The notes beneath the pieces were generated by a model. That model had not been told where the DNA came from and searched no databases. It saw only the letters and a program-made list of their open reading frames with translations. Shown one piece after another: positions 35,332-47,801 of a stretch of 64,000 nucleotides of DNA; within the stretch, counting starts at the first letter, position 1, and each line of letters begins with the position of its first letter. Made by a program: the position numbers and the translations under genes. This stretch comes from Crocodylus rhombifer (taxonomy: Eukaryota > Chordata > Crocodylia > Crocodylidae): positions 48,136-112,135 of the forward strand of contig JAVSML010021646.1 in assembly GCA_038503035.1 (NCBI GenBank). The letters run 5' to 3'.

Positions 35332-36709
35332 GATCTATACACTTAGAAAAATGTATTGTATCATTACTAAACCTGTGATGTACTTTACTCCAGTTTATCA
35401 GTGCTTCCCATCAAGCAATTTCCATGCAAGGTCTATAAAGACTAGCAATATTTGATAAATTTCTGATCTTCTAGATTAGCTTCATGTTGGATACCTTACT
35501 AAAAGCTTTGTTGAAAATCAAGGGAGATTACATCTGCTACTGTACTTTACCTTATCTTTTTTGAAGCACCCTCATGGGAAATCCTGTCAGAACAAGGGTT
35601 TTCATTGTTTGTTTGTGGTTCATTGGTCACTGTTGGTCACTGTGTACTTCACCCTACTTCCAAATCTAGTCCCTAATTAATTTTTGGTAGCTTATCAGTA
35701 GGGTATGGCTCTCTGATTATCTGCTTTTTTAATTTTTCACTTTCTTCAGCCTTCTTTTGTAAGTGACTTAAAAGGCCTTTCAACTTGCCAGTTTCCTGCT
35801 CAATCCTTCTGGAATCCTGCCATCCATCCCACTGGGATTCATGCAGTCCATGCACTACTTATCTTCTTTACTGCATCTTGTATTATTCTGACTATTATAC
35901 AGAAACTGTTCCACTCTACTATTTTTTGGTCAATAGTTGCACTCCTCTGTTTATTAAAATGAGATGTTGCCATAGGTGAATGATAAGATGCTAAAAACTG
36001 GTATGAAAGCACTCCTTACTAGCATACAGAACCTCAATCAGGAGAGAGTGAAATTATTATTTACCTTCAGATCTTTCACAAACCTGAACAAAGGTACTTT
36101 GTGCTTGAAAGCTTGCGTAAAATTTCTCCCAACCATGTTGTTGATTTTGTAAATATCACCCCCTAAAATCTCCTCATCTGCTGCATCTTCCCTCAACTCT
36201 CTTGGCTACAACATCCCTCCAACATGGAGAAATTAAGTAGAATTCTTGGAGCATTGGTCCTTAGTCCTCTAATATATGAAATTGTAAACACACACATAGG
36301 AAAATTTCTGTTTTGCCCATTTTCAGATTACATTCCTTACTGCTTTAATACATCCATTTTTACTGTCAATAACAACTGTTTCAACTGACTTCAGTTCATA
36401 TTTTTATTTCTTTGGGAAAATCTCATAAACAACCAATTTATGTATTGGTATGAGAAATGCAGAGAACTGGAATTTCTCTATGATTGCAGTTCTTCCTAAC
36501 AGAGCTACTTAGAAATAAATGCATGAATATGTCATCATCAAAACAAGAGCTGTTTTGAGAATTTTTGTTTCAGAAATTGTCGTCATGCCTGGGATAGATG
36601 CACAATGGCTTCAGAAGATTAGCTTGCTTAGAGGACACCAGGCTCTCCTGAATTGGTACATGCTCATTGTTAGTTGTATTTTCATACGCAAATGTAGATT
36701 ATTTATTTC
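35332..36709. other. No gene seen
   Basis: Anonymous AT-rich DNA with short frames only. Confidence 0.6.
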
Positions 36710-36916
36710 CAGGGATCCTGGTTTCCTCTGATGAAAACTGCCCACTATTTTTTCAGATTTTAAAAAGTATCCCAAAAGCCATAGTTTCCCATGATTAAAA
36801 TGAAACGCCACTATATTAGTGGCGTTTCATTTTAATAATGGAAAAATGTGGATTTTGGGTTACTTTTTTAAATCCAAAAAATTGGGACTTTTTGCCAGAG
36901 AAAACCAGGATCCCTG
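36710..36916. mobile_element. Palindromic hAT-type MITE, copy 3 (207 bp)
   Basis: Seen: ends CAGGGATCCTGG and CCAGGATCCCTG, with the central inverted pair 'aatgaaacgccacta' and 'tagtggcgtttcatt'. The flanks are 'tttatttc' (36702-36709) and 'tttattac' (36917-36924), an 8-bp duplication with one mismatch. Confidence 0.95.
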
Positions 36917-36924
36917 TTTATTAC

Positions 36925-38162
36925 ATTATTTAAAGGCTTTTTATTTCAATAAAAATGCACTAGAACCTATTGAAAGTATCAACTGAGTGCTCTGTTTGTA
37001 AGCCTAGACTATCCCTTACTGTTGCTTCCTAGTACAAAGCAAGTTATGGTGAAATTGACTTTCTGCCTACTTAATAAATATTGATGTATTGGATGCAGCC
37101 AAGCATCTCCCTGCATGATCCATCTTTAAAGGTAGAGTTATTATGCAGGGAGGTCACATTTTATTTATTGCTCATTTATTCTTTCGGGTTTTGATAGGAA
37201 TCATTATGTAAAAACTGAGCTCATTTATGAAATGATAAAACATCAGAATATTATGGCTTTTGATTGCAAGTTTAAAATAAGAAATTCAAAGGGCTGCTAT
37301 ATTCATGTGAGGGCAAAGGCTACTATATTATGGTTATTGTGATGAATACTTTTTAATGATCTTTCAGCACTAGAATATTTCATATCCATTATTAGAAGTA
37401 ATTCAGGACTTGATTCTGGACTTTGTTATACCAGTTTGCCTTCTGTGATTGTTCCATTTGAAGTCAACAGAATTATACCAGTGTAAAACTGGTTTGAGAT
37501 CAGAACCAGCTCTATAATGTTCGTGTGGCAATACACTGGTACATCTGAGCATGACACAACTCACAATTCTCAGCCAATTTTATTTCTTTTTTAAAGCACA
37601 ACTTTAGTTTAATCTCCAAATAAAATTAAGGACTTTAGTATTTTTTTTAGGGTTCCAAAATATTTGGTTAATGCTGTTCAGCTCTCTCTAGCTCTGAGAG
37701 GGTCAAGATGCAAGAGCCGGAATGACAGCAGTTAGGGGATGATTACAATGTAACTGTTTTGTTTAAAAGAGGAAGGAAAATATTCTATGTAAAGTTCCAA
37801 GCTTGAAAAATATAGTCTTACTAATTTCTGATAGTAGACTTTAAGTAAAACTTTCTGTCAATTTGGTAAATTGAACAGTAACTTTTAAATTTCTTCTTTC
37901 TTTTAATAATAGTAGTAATAATAATAGTAATATATAGGAGTACTCTAAAATAAGCATGTGTATGTATGTGTGTACACACACACACAGAGGGTAAAGCAAC
38001 TTGTGTGTGTGTGTATCTCTATATAAATACACACAGATATATCTATAGATGGATATATCTATACACATATATAGATATCTATAGGTACACACACAATGCT
38101 TTACCCTGTATGAGTGTGTATAGAGAGATATAGATATATCATAGATAGATCTCTCTTTCTCT

Positions 38163-38213
<51 letters not shown>

Positions 38214-39470
38214 GTAAAGCATTGTGTGTGTGTGTAAGTGAGTAAGTGAGTGAGAGAGAGAGAATCGTATTATATAGCTTTTGGCCAATGATTTTCTGTT
38301 TAGGTAAATGATTTAATAATGTATATTCATATTTATAATATAAAATTATTTCCTGAAAGTAAAGTATATCTATGTTACCACAGAAATCACTTTAATTTGT
38401 AACTATTTAGTGGCTAATATTAGAAAAATAACTTCTGAACTTTCTAATGCTTGAACTTGCATTTATACCTTTCTAACATGAGGAAGAGGGTTTTTTTTCT
38501 TTTTATTTTGTTTATTTTAAAGTTGAGAACTATAGCCCTACTCCAAAATTTATGTACAGCAGTTCAAAAACTGTGTATAAATAATGTTTCTTTCTCTTAC
38601 CTGTACTGCTTTTTAGAATCATTTCTTAGAGCACCGTAATTGAATCCTATCCTTGCTATTTTATTACATGATTAATGAGTTAATTTCCCTATTAAATTTG
38701 AAAACATTTTCTTTAAAGGTTACTGCATCATACAACCCTAGTTTTGTTGTTGAAAAACACTCAAACAGATGCCTAGCCTAATTTAGAAATGTGTTTTGCC
38801 ACATGGAATAGATTCTTGTTAGTCCGCTACAGTTACATTAAAAAAGCATATGGTCTGTTTAGGCATATCACCACTTTTCATGTTATTTGGCCATTCTGGA
38901 GCAAATATTTAAAGTGTCACTCATGTACAGACACTTATCCACAGGGAAAAAGTCCATTCAGTAAAAGCATGAGCCTGTGTCTTGAGGGACCTCTTTAAAT
39001 TCCTTGTTGTGCCACAGACATCCAAGTAAGATGGTCTGGGACAAATCTGAGGTCCAGATAAAAAATGTGACTTAGGTACTGCAGTGCTGAATTGTTACAC
39101 CATCTAACTTCAATATTTGGTCCTCCAGAACAGAATCCATTCCCCAGAGTTAGGAGAACCACAGTTACAATACATGGGGAGAAATCAGTGACTCAAAAAT
39201 TGAATTCAGATGAATCAATATTCTGAGAAGGAGGACATATAAGATAGCTGCTAGAGAATGCTGAAGGTGAGGTGTATGTCTCTGAAATTCTGCCTGTCCT
39301 TGGGATTAGACACTCTAACTCAGGCTATAGGGAAACACTTAACTTCACCCAAGACTCTCAACCCTGAATCCTCTCCTGAAGTTAGATGCTCCAGTCTGCC
39401 CCACACCTTCTTTGAATAAAGCAGAGTTATTCCCATCTGAAGGGAAAAGGAGTCCAGGACAGGTGGTAGT
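36925..39470. other. No gene seen; complex microsatellite at 38 kb
   Basis: Anonymous AT-rich DNA apart from the 37965-38262 repeat tract listed separately. The long minus frame 37841-38206 translates the CA/TATC repeats. Confidence 0.6.
37965..38262. repeat. Complex TG/CA/GATA microsatellite with an inverted 'gggtaaagca' motif
   Basis: Seen: (tg)n and (ca)n blocks, GATA-like 'atagata' blocks and a long (CA)n at 38165-38211. The unit 'agggtaaagca' directly followed by TG repeats occurs at 37986 (sense), 38091-38109 (inverted: 'cacacaatgctttaccct') and 38212 (sense). Confidence 0.9.
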
Positions 39471-40042
39471 ACTTTAAAGAAACCTTAGAGAGAGCACAAG
39501 ACTGAACCATCCTAATGCACAGGAAGGCTAGTGAGTATGGCAGAAGACAAACTTGGCTTAGCTAAAACACAGGAAGTGGAAATATGGACAAACAACTGAG
39601 GAGCTATATAAGAGTATTACGTGGACATGCAGGGATGAGATCAGGTTGGCCAAAGCACAACTGGAGTTGAGGCTAGCAAGGGATGTGAACAATAACAAGA
39701 AGGGTTCCTACAAGTATGTTAGCAACAACAGGAAGGTCAAAGAGAGTGTTGGTCCCTACTGAACGGGGGAGGAAAGCAAGTGGCAGATGATGCAGAAAAG
39801 GCTAAAGTGCTCAATGCCTTTTTTTACCTGTCTTCACAGGCAAGGTGAGCTCCCAGACTATTGTGCCAACCAGCACAGTTTGGGGAGGAGGTAAGCAGCT
39901 GACAGTGGTGAAAGAACAGGTTAGGGACTATTTAGAAAAGCTGGATGTGTACATGTCTATTGGGCTGAACACAATGCACCCAAGGGTACTGAGGGAGTTG
40001 GCCACTGTGATTGCAGAGTTGCTGGCCATTATCTTAGAAACT
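39471..40042 (+). mobile_element. CR1 LINE, segment between endonuclease and RT
   Basis: Seen: sequence for YVSNNRKVKESVGP, then ADDAEKAKVLNAFF, then a frame at 39845-40084 with QVRDYLEKLDVYMSIGLNTM and HPRVLRELATVIAELLAIIL. Known: these blocks lie directly upstream of the CR1 RT domain. The fragment stops where a Penelope tail begins, so its RT domain is absent. The frame is broken at about 39760 and 39835. Confidence 0.85.
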
Positions 40043-40611
40043 TACAAAACACCTTTTGTAGATGAGCCTCCAAACTTCATTTGATAAAATCTACTGGGTA
40101 CCAAAAATCATGGACTTAACTGGATTTATGACACATTACAGCCTGCCTGACATCTGATTCACCAGGTACCTGCCAGACTAGACCTCTTACATTTTTCTTT
40201 TCCCCAGCTTTTGCTTCCTTCCCCTCCCATCCTTTTCTGCCCTTTTTCTTTCTAATTTCCAGCTATTTCCTTTTTCACAGGCAGCCTCTTTTCTGCCTTG
40301 AATCTCTGCTACTGTTGTCTCCCCCTTACTTACCTTCAGCCATTTTCCCTCTGCTTTCTTTCCCCATCCCTTTTCTGCTTTACCTTTTTGTTTTTTCTAA
40401 TTTCTACCTATTTACATTCTCACTGACATCCTGACACACTTTAAGCTTCTTTCATTCCTTGCAGTCACAGAACAGCAGAGACTTCCCTGTGCCTGAAAAA
40501 GGGTGACTGCACCTGAAAGCCTGCTAACAAGTTTTTTATCCAGCTACTCAGTTGCTTTAATAAAAGATATCATCACATCTACTCAAAGAACCTTGCCTGT
40601 TAAAGGGATAT
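40043..40611 (+). mobile_element. Penelope-like element tail, copy C
   Basis: Seen: it starts with 'ttacaaaacacctttt', the same point at which copies A and B switch strand. It continues through 'gactcaac'-class sequence ('ggacttaactggatttatgacacattacagcctgcc') equivalent to the GLNxxxGFMxHY end of the GIY-YIG domain. A pyrimidine-rich UTR follows, then 'taataaaagatatcatcaca' and 'caaagaaccttgcctg'. There is no linker or RT. Confidence 0.72.
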
Positions 40612-41771
40612 GAATGATATGTAGTTAAGTAGAAGTTTAACAAATTGTTTTCCATAGTGACCAGATTTTTCTATATTACTTGCAGTGTATTAAATTGACA
40701 GGCATGATTTAATGGCTTTCTAATATTTTAGGGACTTCTTTTTTAGAAACTTGAATAAGAATGGCCCACAGCAATCTGATTACAAAGATTCGTTCCTATA
40801 ATCAAAACAGTAGTCTTTATATGAACTTCATTAGTAAACACACAAAGTGTGTGACAGTGGTTTTAGCAGTACTAGACTAGAAGCCATGTGCCACAGTAGA
40901 GCTAAATCTACTCTATTTTTCTTCTTGAAAAACTCCTTGAGTAGAAAAAAGAGACTAAAAGACACGTTTATCTAGTTTTTACCTTCACCAAAGAAAATAT
41001 TACCTATGTCACATTATTCCAGTGTTTTTTCAGTCTATATATCATTCTCATCCACTCTGACTTTTTGCTATTATACTGAATTCCATTTTTTTTACTAATT
41101 TGCTGCCCACAATTTTACCTAGAGTTCTTGATATTTCTGCTTTCCTATTTTTTGTTTTCCAATAAATGTTTGTTTACATTGTGTATTTTCCAAGATTAAT
41201 CTCTTCACACAGGTTTGATTTAAAAAAAAAAAAATTTTAAATTCCAAAATATTGGCATGACTAAACTTTAACAAAACTTTGACTGAATTTTGAGAAATGA
41301 AGTTATGAGGATTTTGTTGACATGAATGTAGATGAAAAACCCATGAAAGGGCTAATGTAGTTATTTTCACAAATGGACAAAATGTATAGATTCTGCTGAG
41401 TGTTACTAAACTGAATAAAGAAACATGGGGAGGAGAAGAGAAACATGGCATATTAATCTCAACAATATCTATATACATTTACTTGTTTTCATATTCATTG
41501 AGAGAATCAGAAGGAGGTGAAATTTGTAATGGCAAAGGGTATTCAAAAGATATATTTTTTTAAAATAATGATTGAATAAGAAAAGTATTATACATTAAAA
41601 TGCAAATTGTGCAACAACAATTTCATTTTCACTATAATACTTGAATTCACTTTGAAAGCAATAAAATGGTACATCAAACATGCAACTCCCCTCAAAACTC
41701 TATAGATTAAAACTAAATTTAGACACATAATCAAGCATATTTCCATAGTACAAACTGCATTTGGTTAATAC
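40612..41771. other. No gene seen
   Basis: Anonymous AT-rich DNA. The minus frame 41119-41478 has no recognisable domain. Confidence 0.55.
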
Positions 41772-41912
41772 CATGTTTACTTGAATACAAGATGACCCTG
41801 ACTATAAGATGATCCCCCAGTAATTAGATTCTACACACAGAAAATGTATAAATGTATTATAATGTTTCATGTATGGAATCTAATTATTGGAAGATCATCT
41901 TAAAATTCATTC
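41772..41912. repeat. Foldback family B, copy 2
   Basis: Seen: 'tttacttgaatacaagatga', then 'cagtaattagattcta', a loop, then 'ggaatctaattattgg' and 'agatcatctta'. A GC-rich block (41930-42140) follows directly, as beside copy 1. Confidence 0.65.
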
Positions 41913-43667
41913 CTCCTGAACTACTGCAGGTGGGGGGAGAGGTAATGATGGGGGCAGTAATGGGGAAAACAGTGTGGGAGAGACAGTGAGGAAGGCAGTA
42001 GAGGGTGCATGCAGTAGGGCAAGTGGCGGGGACAGTAATAAGGCTGGCAGTGGGGATACAGTGGGGCAGGCAATACAAGAAGCAGGCAGCTACCCCCCGC
42101 TTGCTCCCCACCTCCCTCCACTGCTTCCCATTGTGCCTGACCTCTTACAGCATGTCAGAGCAGCCTCCCTGCACATGTATAGGAGCCATTTTGTATTAAA
42201 ATAAGCTACTTTTCCATAGTTGGAAGATAACATGTTGTATATGTTTAAAAACTAATCATACTTGCCTCTTGATATCCTGCTCTCCACCCAAGAGTATTGC
42301 ACTTACCTTATTCTCACTCTTCCAGTTTCTCCTGCATCAATTTTAGTTACAGTTTTCTTTAGCAGATGAAAACATGCAGCTTTGATTCCAAACTAATTAG
42401 TTGCATTCTGCTCTTCAGAAGAAAAACATTCTTCCAATACAAGATTGTGGAGAGTGAGTGAACTTGATTACACATTCATTAGAGTCAGATTCAGTTAGAC
42501 TTTGCTTTGCTGAGACTCAGAGTGATGCCTCCCAGGTATGAGATAAAAGGAAGACCACCTTGTCATGGTATTATTTTGCTCCTTTATGTGGAAAGGAAAA
42601 AGAAAAGGAGCTTTTAAAGACCATCTCTTCTAATACAGTGAACAGTTTAGCATGAGTCTGTTCTTGATAGCTTTAACAAAGGCAACACCTAATTTTTTCT
42701 TATAGGGAAATGACAAATTTCATAAGTGAATTAATAAAGCCATTCTAGTGAGTACATGCTGTATGGTAATTGAGACTACCTACAGATACTCATTTCTACC
42801 GCCAAAAATTTCTTCTTTGTGGAAAAATAGCCTGAGAACAGGATTGTACAAATATTCCTCTAGTGATAGGAAAGACTGCTAGCTAGGGGCACTAGATGGC
42901 TGCTTCTTGGGCTTCCCTTGCCCTTAGGGGAACCCATTAATTGACAGTCTGCCCTCTCCCCTGGGGACAGGATTCCCACCCATTCCACCAATCAGGTAAC
43001 TCCCACGGGAGACTAGCCCCACTTTGTCGGTTTTTTTGGGCTGACCCAGAGAAGTGCAGGCAGGGTGGGGAAACACCATAGTGGAGAGGCTCCAGGAAAC
43101 TTGCCATAGGGGCACAGCAGCCTGCCTCACCCCACACAGCTGCAGGTCATCCAAGCTGTGGAGGCAATGATTGAAAACCCAATGTAGCTGGGACTCAGCT
43201 ACATGTAGGCTTTCCCCCAGCCAGACTCCCAAGTCCTCTGTCTTTTAGGTTGCTGCCCCTGTAGTAGTGGGGAAGCTCCAGGGCTGCCCCAGATAAGGGC
43301 TTCTCTAAGTGGCAGCATGTGGTAGCAGCATCGCTAGGGATTGCAGCAGCAGGGTTGGTTGGATTCCATGTCCAGCACAGGCTCAAGGACTGCAAGGGAC
43401 ACTGAGAAGTAGGCAGGGAGCAGGTGTGCCTGGAAGTCTGCTACTGCTGCTGTCTCCAGCTGAGTGGGGGTGAGTCCCAGGATAGTGCCTTCCCCACTCC
43501 TTGTGGCAGTTGCAGAGGGTGCTGGGCTCCATGCACATGACAGTGTTGAGTGCCTATTTCCTCCCTCTTCCCCACATTTCTCCTTGGCCTGGGGAGTTCC
43601 AGCTGCCAGGAGCAGCTGCATTGAGTGCTGGGCAGGGCTGGGTTCAGAGACGTCAGTGGGTGATTGC
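41913..43667. other. No gene seen; two GC-rich blocks
   Basis: GC-rich blocks at 41930-42140 (repetitive 'gggcagtaatgggg' units) and 42880-43660 are separated by AT-rich sequence. The frames in them follow base composition. Confidence 0.5.
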
Positions 43668-43889
43668 CAGGGATCCTGGTTTTCTCTGATAAAAAGATTC
43701 CCCAATTTTGGGATTAAAAAAAGCAATCCAAAATCCACATTTCCTTAATTAAAATGAAACACCACTAATATATAGATATACATATACAGTGGTGCTTCAT
43801 TTTAATCATGGAAAAATGTGTATTTTGCATTACTTTTTAATCTGAAAATTGGGGATTTTTTTTTAAATCAGAGAAAACCAGGTTCTCTG
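43668..43889. mobile_element. Palindromic hAT-type MITE, copy 4
   Basis: Seen: left end CAGGGATCCTGGTTTTCTCT, central 'aatgaaacaccactaatat' with its inverse 'agtggtgcttcatttt', and right arm 'aaatcagagaaaaccagg'. The last bases are changed ('ttctctg'), and no target duplication is recognisable. Confidence 0.9.
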
Positions 43890-46025
43890 GGGATCCTCCA
43901 CTTCCAAGTGCTTCTGCTCCCTCACCAGCCCTCTGGTGTCCCCTGCAGTCCCCAAGCAGGCACTGGGGGGTGAGGATTGCCTGCTGATGCCACTATCCTC
44001 AGCCCTGCCTTGTGCTCACAGCTGTTCCCTCCGGCTGCAGGGGAAACATGGTGGAGAGGGAGGGAGCAGGGACTTGAATCTGCCATTGCCACTGACTGGG
44101 CACCCTTTTGGGAAGCAAGGGGGGGGGGACGGTGAGACCATACCACTTCATTCCCTCTGGAGTTGCCTCTGGCTATGTCTGTCTGAAACACATTTCCAGT
44201 GTAGGTGAGCTCTGTGTAGAAGTAGTATGTCAAGAAATTTATTTTTTTCTGATGTGGCATAGCCATGTAGACATGTATTCTTATTTTGTTTTCATTGTAA
44301 TTATTGCCTCAGTTGGGTTATTGATGAGTCTATAGGAATGTAGCTATTACATGAGTACATTTCTTTACCCAGAAGTGTTGTATTAGATTTCTAATGGGTT
44401 CCAGCTTAACTACAGTAGGAAGGTTTCTTGGTATACAGACTTTCAATAAGGGCAAAAATGCATTGACTGCTCTCTAATCAGAGCAGAAGCCATGTCATCC
44501 AGCTATCAGCCACATAATTGTATCTGATCATCAGCCAACTCAGCCTGTAGCCACTACTTTAATCAAATATTCTTCAAAATCTGAGCTTGTATAAAAACTC
44601 AAAAAATGGTAACTAGAACTGGAGATACCACTGTTAAAATTATAATGAGAAAGTAGAATTTCTGGGGCGCCTTTTGTTCTCCCAGCCAACCAGCAGGGAA
44701 GCACAGAGAGCTGTCATCAGAGGCCCAGGCACAGAAGAAACCTGCCTGTGAAGGAAGGAAAATTAGCTCACCCTGAGCAACATGCTTCTCAGGTACATGA
44801 ACGCTACACTTCAGTAATTGCTGTGACAGCAGTTTAGACATACCCTAAGAAACAGTGTCTGATAATTCTTGGTGGTTTTACTAGACCTCTTCTGTTTTGC
44901 TTTGTTATCCTTATAACACCTGAGGAGCATAATTTACTGCACAGATGCTTAAAAACCCTCCTGACATGTGATTAGTTGAACAGATATGGTGTGGAACTCA
45001 GTTTGAGGTTGTATGTTTCAGCTGTTTAAAAAGCTTAAAGGCTCCAAAAATCAATCTAGTCTCAACTAAACAACAATTAAATGCAGATGGCTTGTTAAAC
45101 ATGACAAGCTTAATTCAGTGGAGGTGTGCCTACATTAGTGGTGGTTTTGTTTGGCTAGAAGAATATGAAATAAACAAACAGTTCCTTTACTTTCACATTG
45201 TTCAGAATGAGCAAGGAACAGATCCAAATTGGTAGCTTGAATAAGAGAACTGGTAGGTAAAAGCACTTAAGTACCTTTTTTCCGCCGACCTTTATTAATA
45301 AATTGTTCAATGCCAACTATATGTTACCACCTAGTACCCTAGTATGACAGGAATTTGTTAAAAGCACATTTTATGTTAGTTCCATTGTCCTCTTTCAAAT
45401 AGGCATGTTTCTTTCCATAATACTATTTTATGTGGCTTATGCATTTTTCATGAAAATTTTGTTTGGTTCATCATTGTTTTATGTCTATATTCTAGGACTC
45501 AAGGTAATACAGGTTCTATGGATACATTTTGAGTCAAGCCTGTAATGCCAGTAAACAGTGATTGATGTCTCTTTGACATAGAACACATTTCCGCAGGGAA
45601 AACATTTTTCACTGCGGTTAAAATGATGTTCAGAGAACCCTGATTCTGCAAAGTGCTGGATTACTTACATCTCTTTCATGAACCACTCCTGCGATTGACT
45701 GGAAAAAGTTCCAAGCTCCCTGCCCCCCAGCCCATACCCCCAAAGCAAGTGCTGGCTATTAAAAGGAAGACACGAGAACCCTAAACTCCCAATGAACCAT
45801 ACTTTTCAGGCCCATCATCTGCTGCTAGTGGATTACCTACTTCTCTTAGGATTGAGCTCTTTTTCGTGGGGATATAATGGGTAGTCTAAGTTTCTGCTGT
45901 TCTTACTTTCCTGTTAACCCACTCTAAATTTGGGCTCTTGCATGTATCTGTTCACCAGAAACCTTATCTCCAATGTTATTTCCATATTAGTATTCTTCCT
46001 GCCCCTTGTATCCTCTTTAACTTCT
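43890..46025. other. No gene seen
   Basis: GC-rich to about 44120, then anonymous AT-rich DNA. Confidence 0.55.
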
Positions 46026-46468
46026 TATTGGGTGCATCCAGATGAGTGCAGTCATGCTGTGTGTGGCACTGCAAACATGTTTGTAGTGCCACATACTGCA
46101 CACTGAGGTGTTGTCTGCACTGCAATGGCATGCTTCCCATACATGCACTGCTACATTTTTTTCTGCAGGTTTTTTTGACCCCTGGATATTATGTGGAAAA
46201 ATAAACCAGAGCAGTGCATGCATAGTATAAGATCCATGCCTGGCAGGATCACTGCAGCTGCAGCCCCAGGAGGTCCCCCAAGATCCCAGGTAAGGCTGCT
46301 GGGGCCAGCCCAGTGCTAGCCCCAGCCTCCCGTACCACCCTTGGGGTAACTTGCTACATGCTGAATGTGCATGGCATGGGCATTCCTCAGGGACAAGTAG
46401 CTGCCGTTCAAGGTGCGCCACTGGTACTTATCCCCAGGGAACCAAACATCCACACTTGTACGCAGTCA
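46026..46468 (+). mobile_element. Foldback family D, copy 2
   Basis: Seen: starts with 'gggtgcatccagatgagtgc'. The body ('gcactgcaaacatgtttg', 'gacccctggatatta', 'gctggggccagc', 'cagggacaagtag', 'gaaccaaacatccac') is collinear with the inverse of 16759-17269. The right terminal repeat is truncated at 'catccacactt'. Confidence 0.7.
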
Positions 46469-47435
46469 TTTTGTCTTTCTTTCTTCTTTTCTTTTTTTCA
46501 GGCTTGCCTCACAAACATCTCCTCTTCTTCTACCCTCATCTAATCCTCCTTTCTGATCTGTAGACTTGTTTTCCCTGTGATCAACAGTCACTACCAAACT
46601 ATTAATTCCCTACCATTTTTATATCCACCCTAAGAATCATGCGCTGCAAACAGAAATCTCCCTTTTATCATCCCTTGTTTGTTGTTTCCTTTTCTTGTAA
46701 GATTTCTTTATTTTTATAAGCATTGGATTTGTCAGCATCTGAACATATGAAATCAGAATACATATTGTTAGATCCATTCAATATCATGTCTAACTGTATC
46801 TGGTACTGCATGCTGCACTGTTTGTCCTATCATATATTTGTGTTGCAACATATGGTTTTACTTGCTTTGTTTTAATGTGACTAAATGGGCAACCTAGCAT
46901 ACTATCTATTTAATTCTTTTCAATGTGGGTCTTCTTTTTCTGCCCTCTTCCTCACACCTGAATTCCTGTTCCTTAAATCCAATTTGTGATTACTTGTCTT
47001 GAATAAATAGCGATACATATTGTAAGATCTAAGGAAGCACTGTTCTCTTATTTTCATATAATCACAGTCCCTCTCAGCCTCATAGTATAATGAACTATTA
47101 TATTTCTATTAGATAAAATTTACTACATGTTCCTGATATTGTATCGCTAACACAATTTGTTTTGCAGCTTCCAATAGCACATTGCAATGATTAGTGTTCT
47201 CCTGCCTGTAGAAATTTTGAATTGAGGAGAATAAAAAATATTATTGTTTGAGACCTATGTGAAGTGAGTTGGTTTCCATCCACTTCCTTATGGGCTTTTG
47301 TACACTTCACAAAAAACTGTAGAACAAATAGCTAATTTTGATTGGCAACCTCAGCAAAGAGCTGAAGATTGCATGCTGGTGGAGAACCAACTATCCTTTT
47401 ACAATTTGAAATATGGCGCTCAGGTTAAAGATCAG
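46469..47435. other. No gene seen
   Basis: AT-rich anonymous DNA. Confidence 0.6.
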
Positions 47436-47515
47436 CAGAGATCCTGGTTTTCTCTGATTAAAAAAGCCCCAAATTTTCAGAGAGAAAAAAAATTACCCAA
47501 GTTCCACATTTTTCC
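47436..47515. mobile_element. Palindromic MITE, copy 5 (left half only)
   Basis: Left end CAGAGATCCTGGTTTTCTCT and arm 'ccccaaattttcag...acccaagttccacattttt' are present. The right half is replaced by a GATA/CA-rich microsatellite. Confidence 0.85.
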
Positions 47516-47589
47516 ATATAGATATAGATAGATATATAGAGAAAAATATAACTATAGATTTACATATTCACATACTTATATATAAATTC

Positions 47590-47591
47590 AT

Positions 47592-47639
<48 letters not shown>
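47590..47639. repeat. (CA)n microsatellite
   Basis: About 23 uninterrupted CA units, directly downstream of a 'tagata' tract. Confidence 0.95.
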
Positions 47640-47641
<2 letters not shown>

Positions 47642-47801
47642 TAGATACATTCCTTATTCCCCGCCCCCTTGCTCTGTAATGAAAGTAAATCAGTTTATGC
47701 ATATGCATACAAAACCAAATTTAACATTTAATTCTGTTTTCTAATTTGGCTACTTCAAGTTGTAGTGGTTGAGCAATTATACGTGAATCTTTAATTAAGC
47801 A

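Noticed and set aside
37841..38206. 121-codon frame rich in C, V, Y and I
   Set aside because: Direct translation of CA/TG and GATA microsatellites.
38165..38211. CRISPR-like or tandem array signal
   Set aside because: Simple dinucleotide repeat. No spacer-repeat alternation exists anywhere in the window, and the genome is vertebrate.
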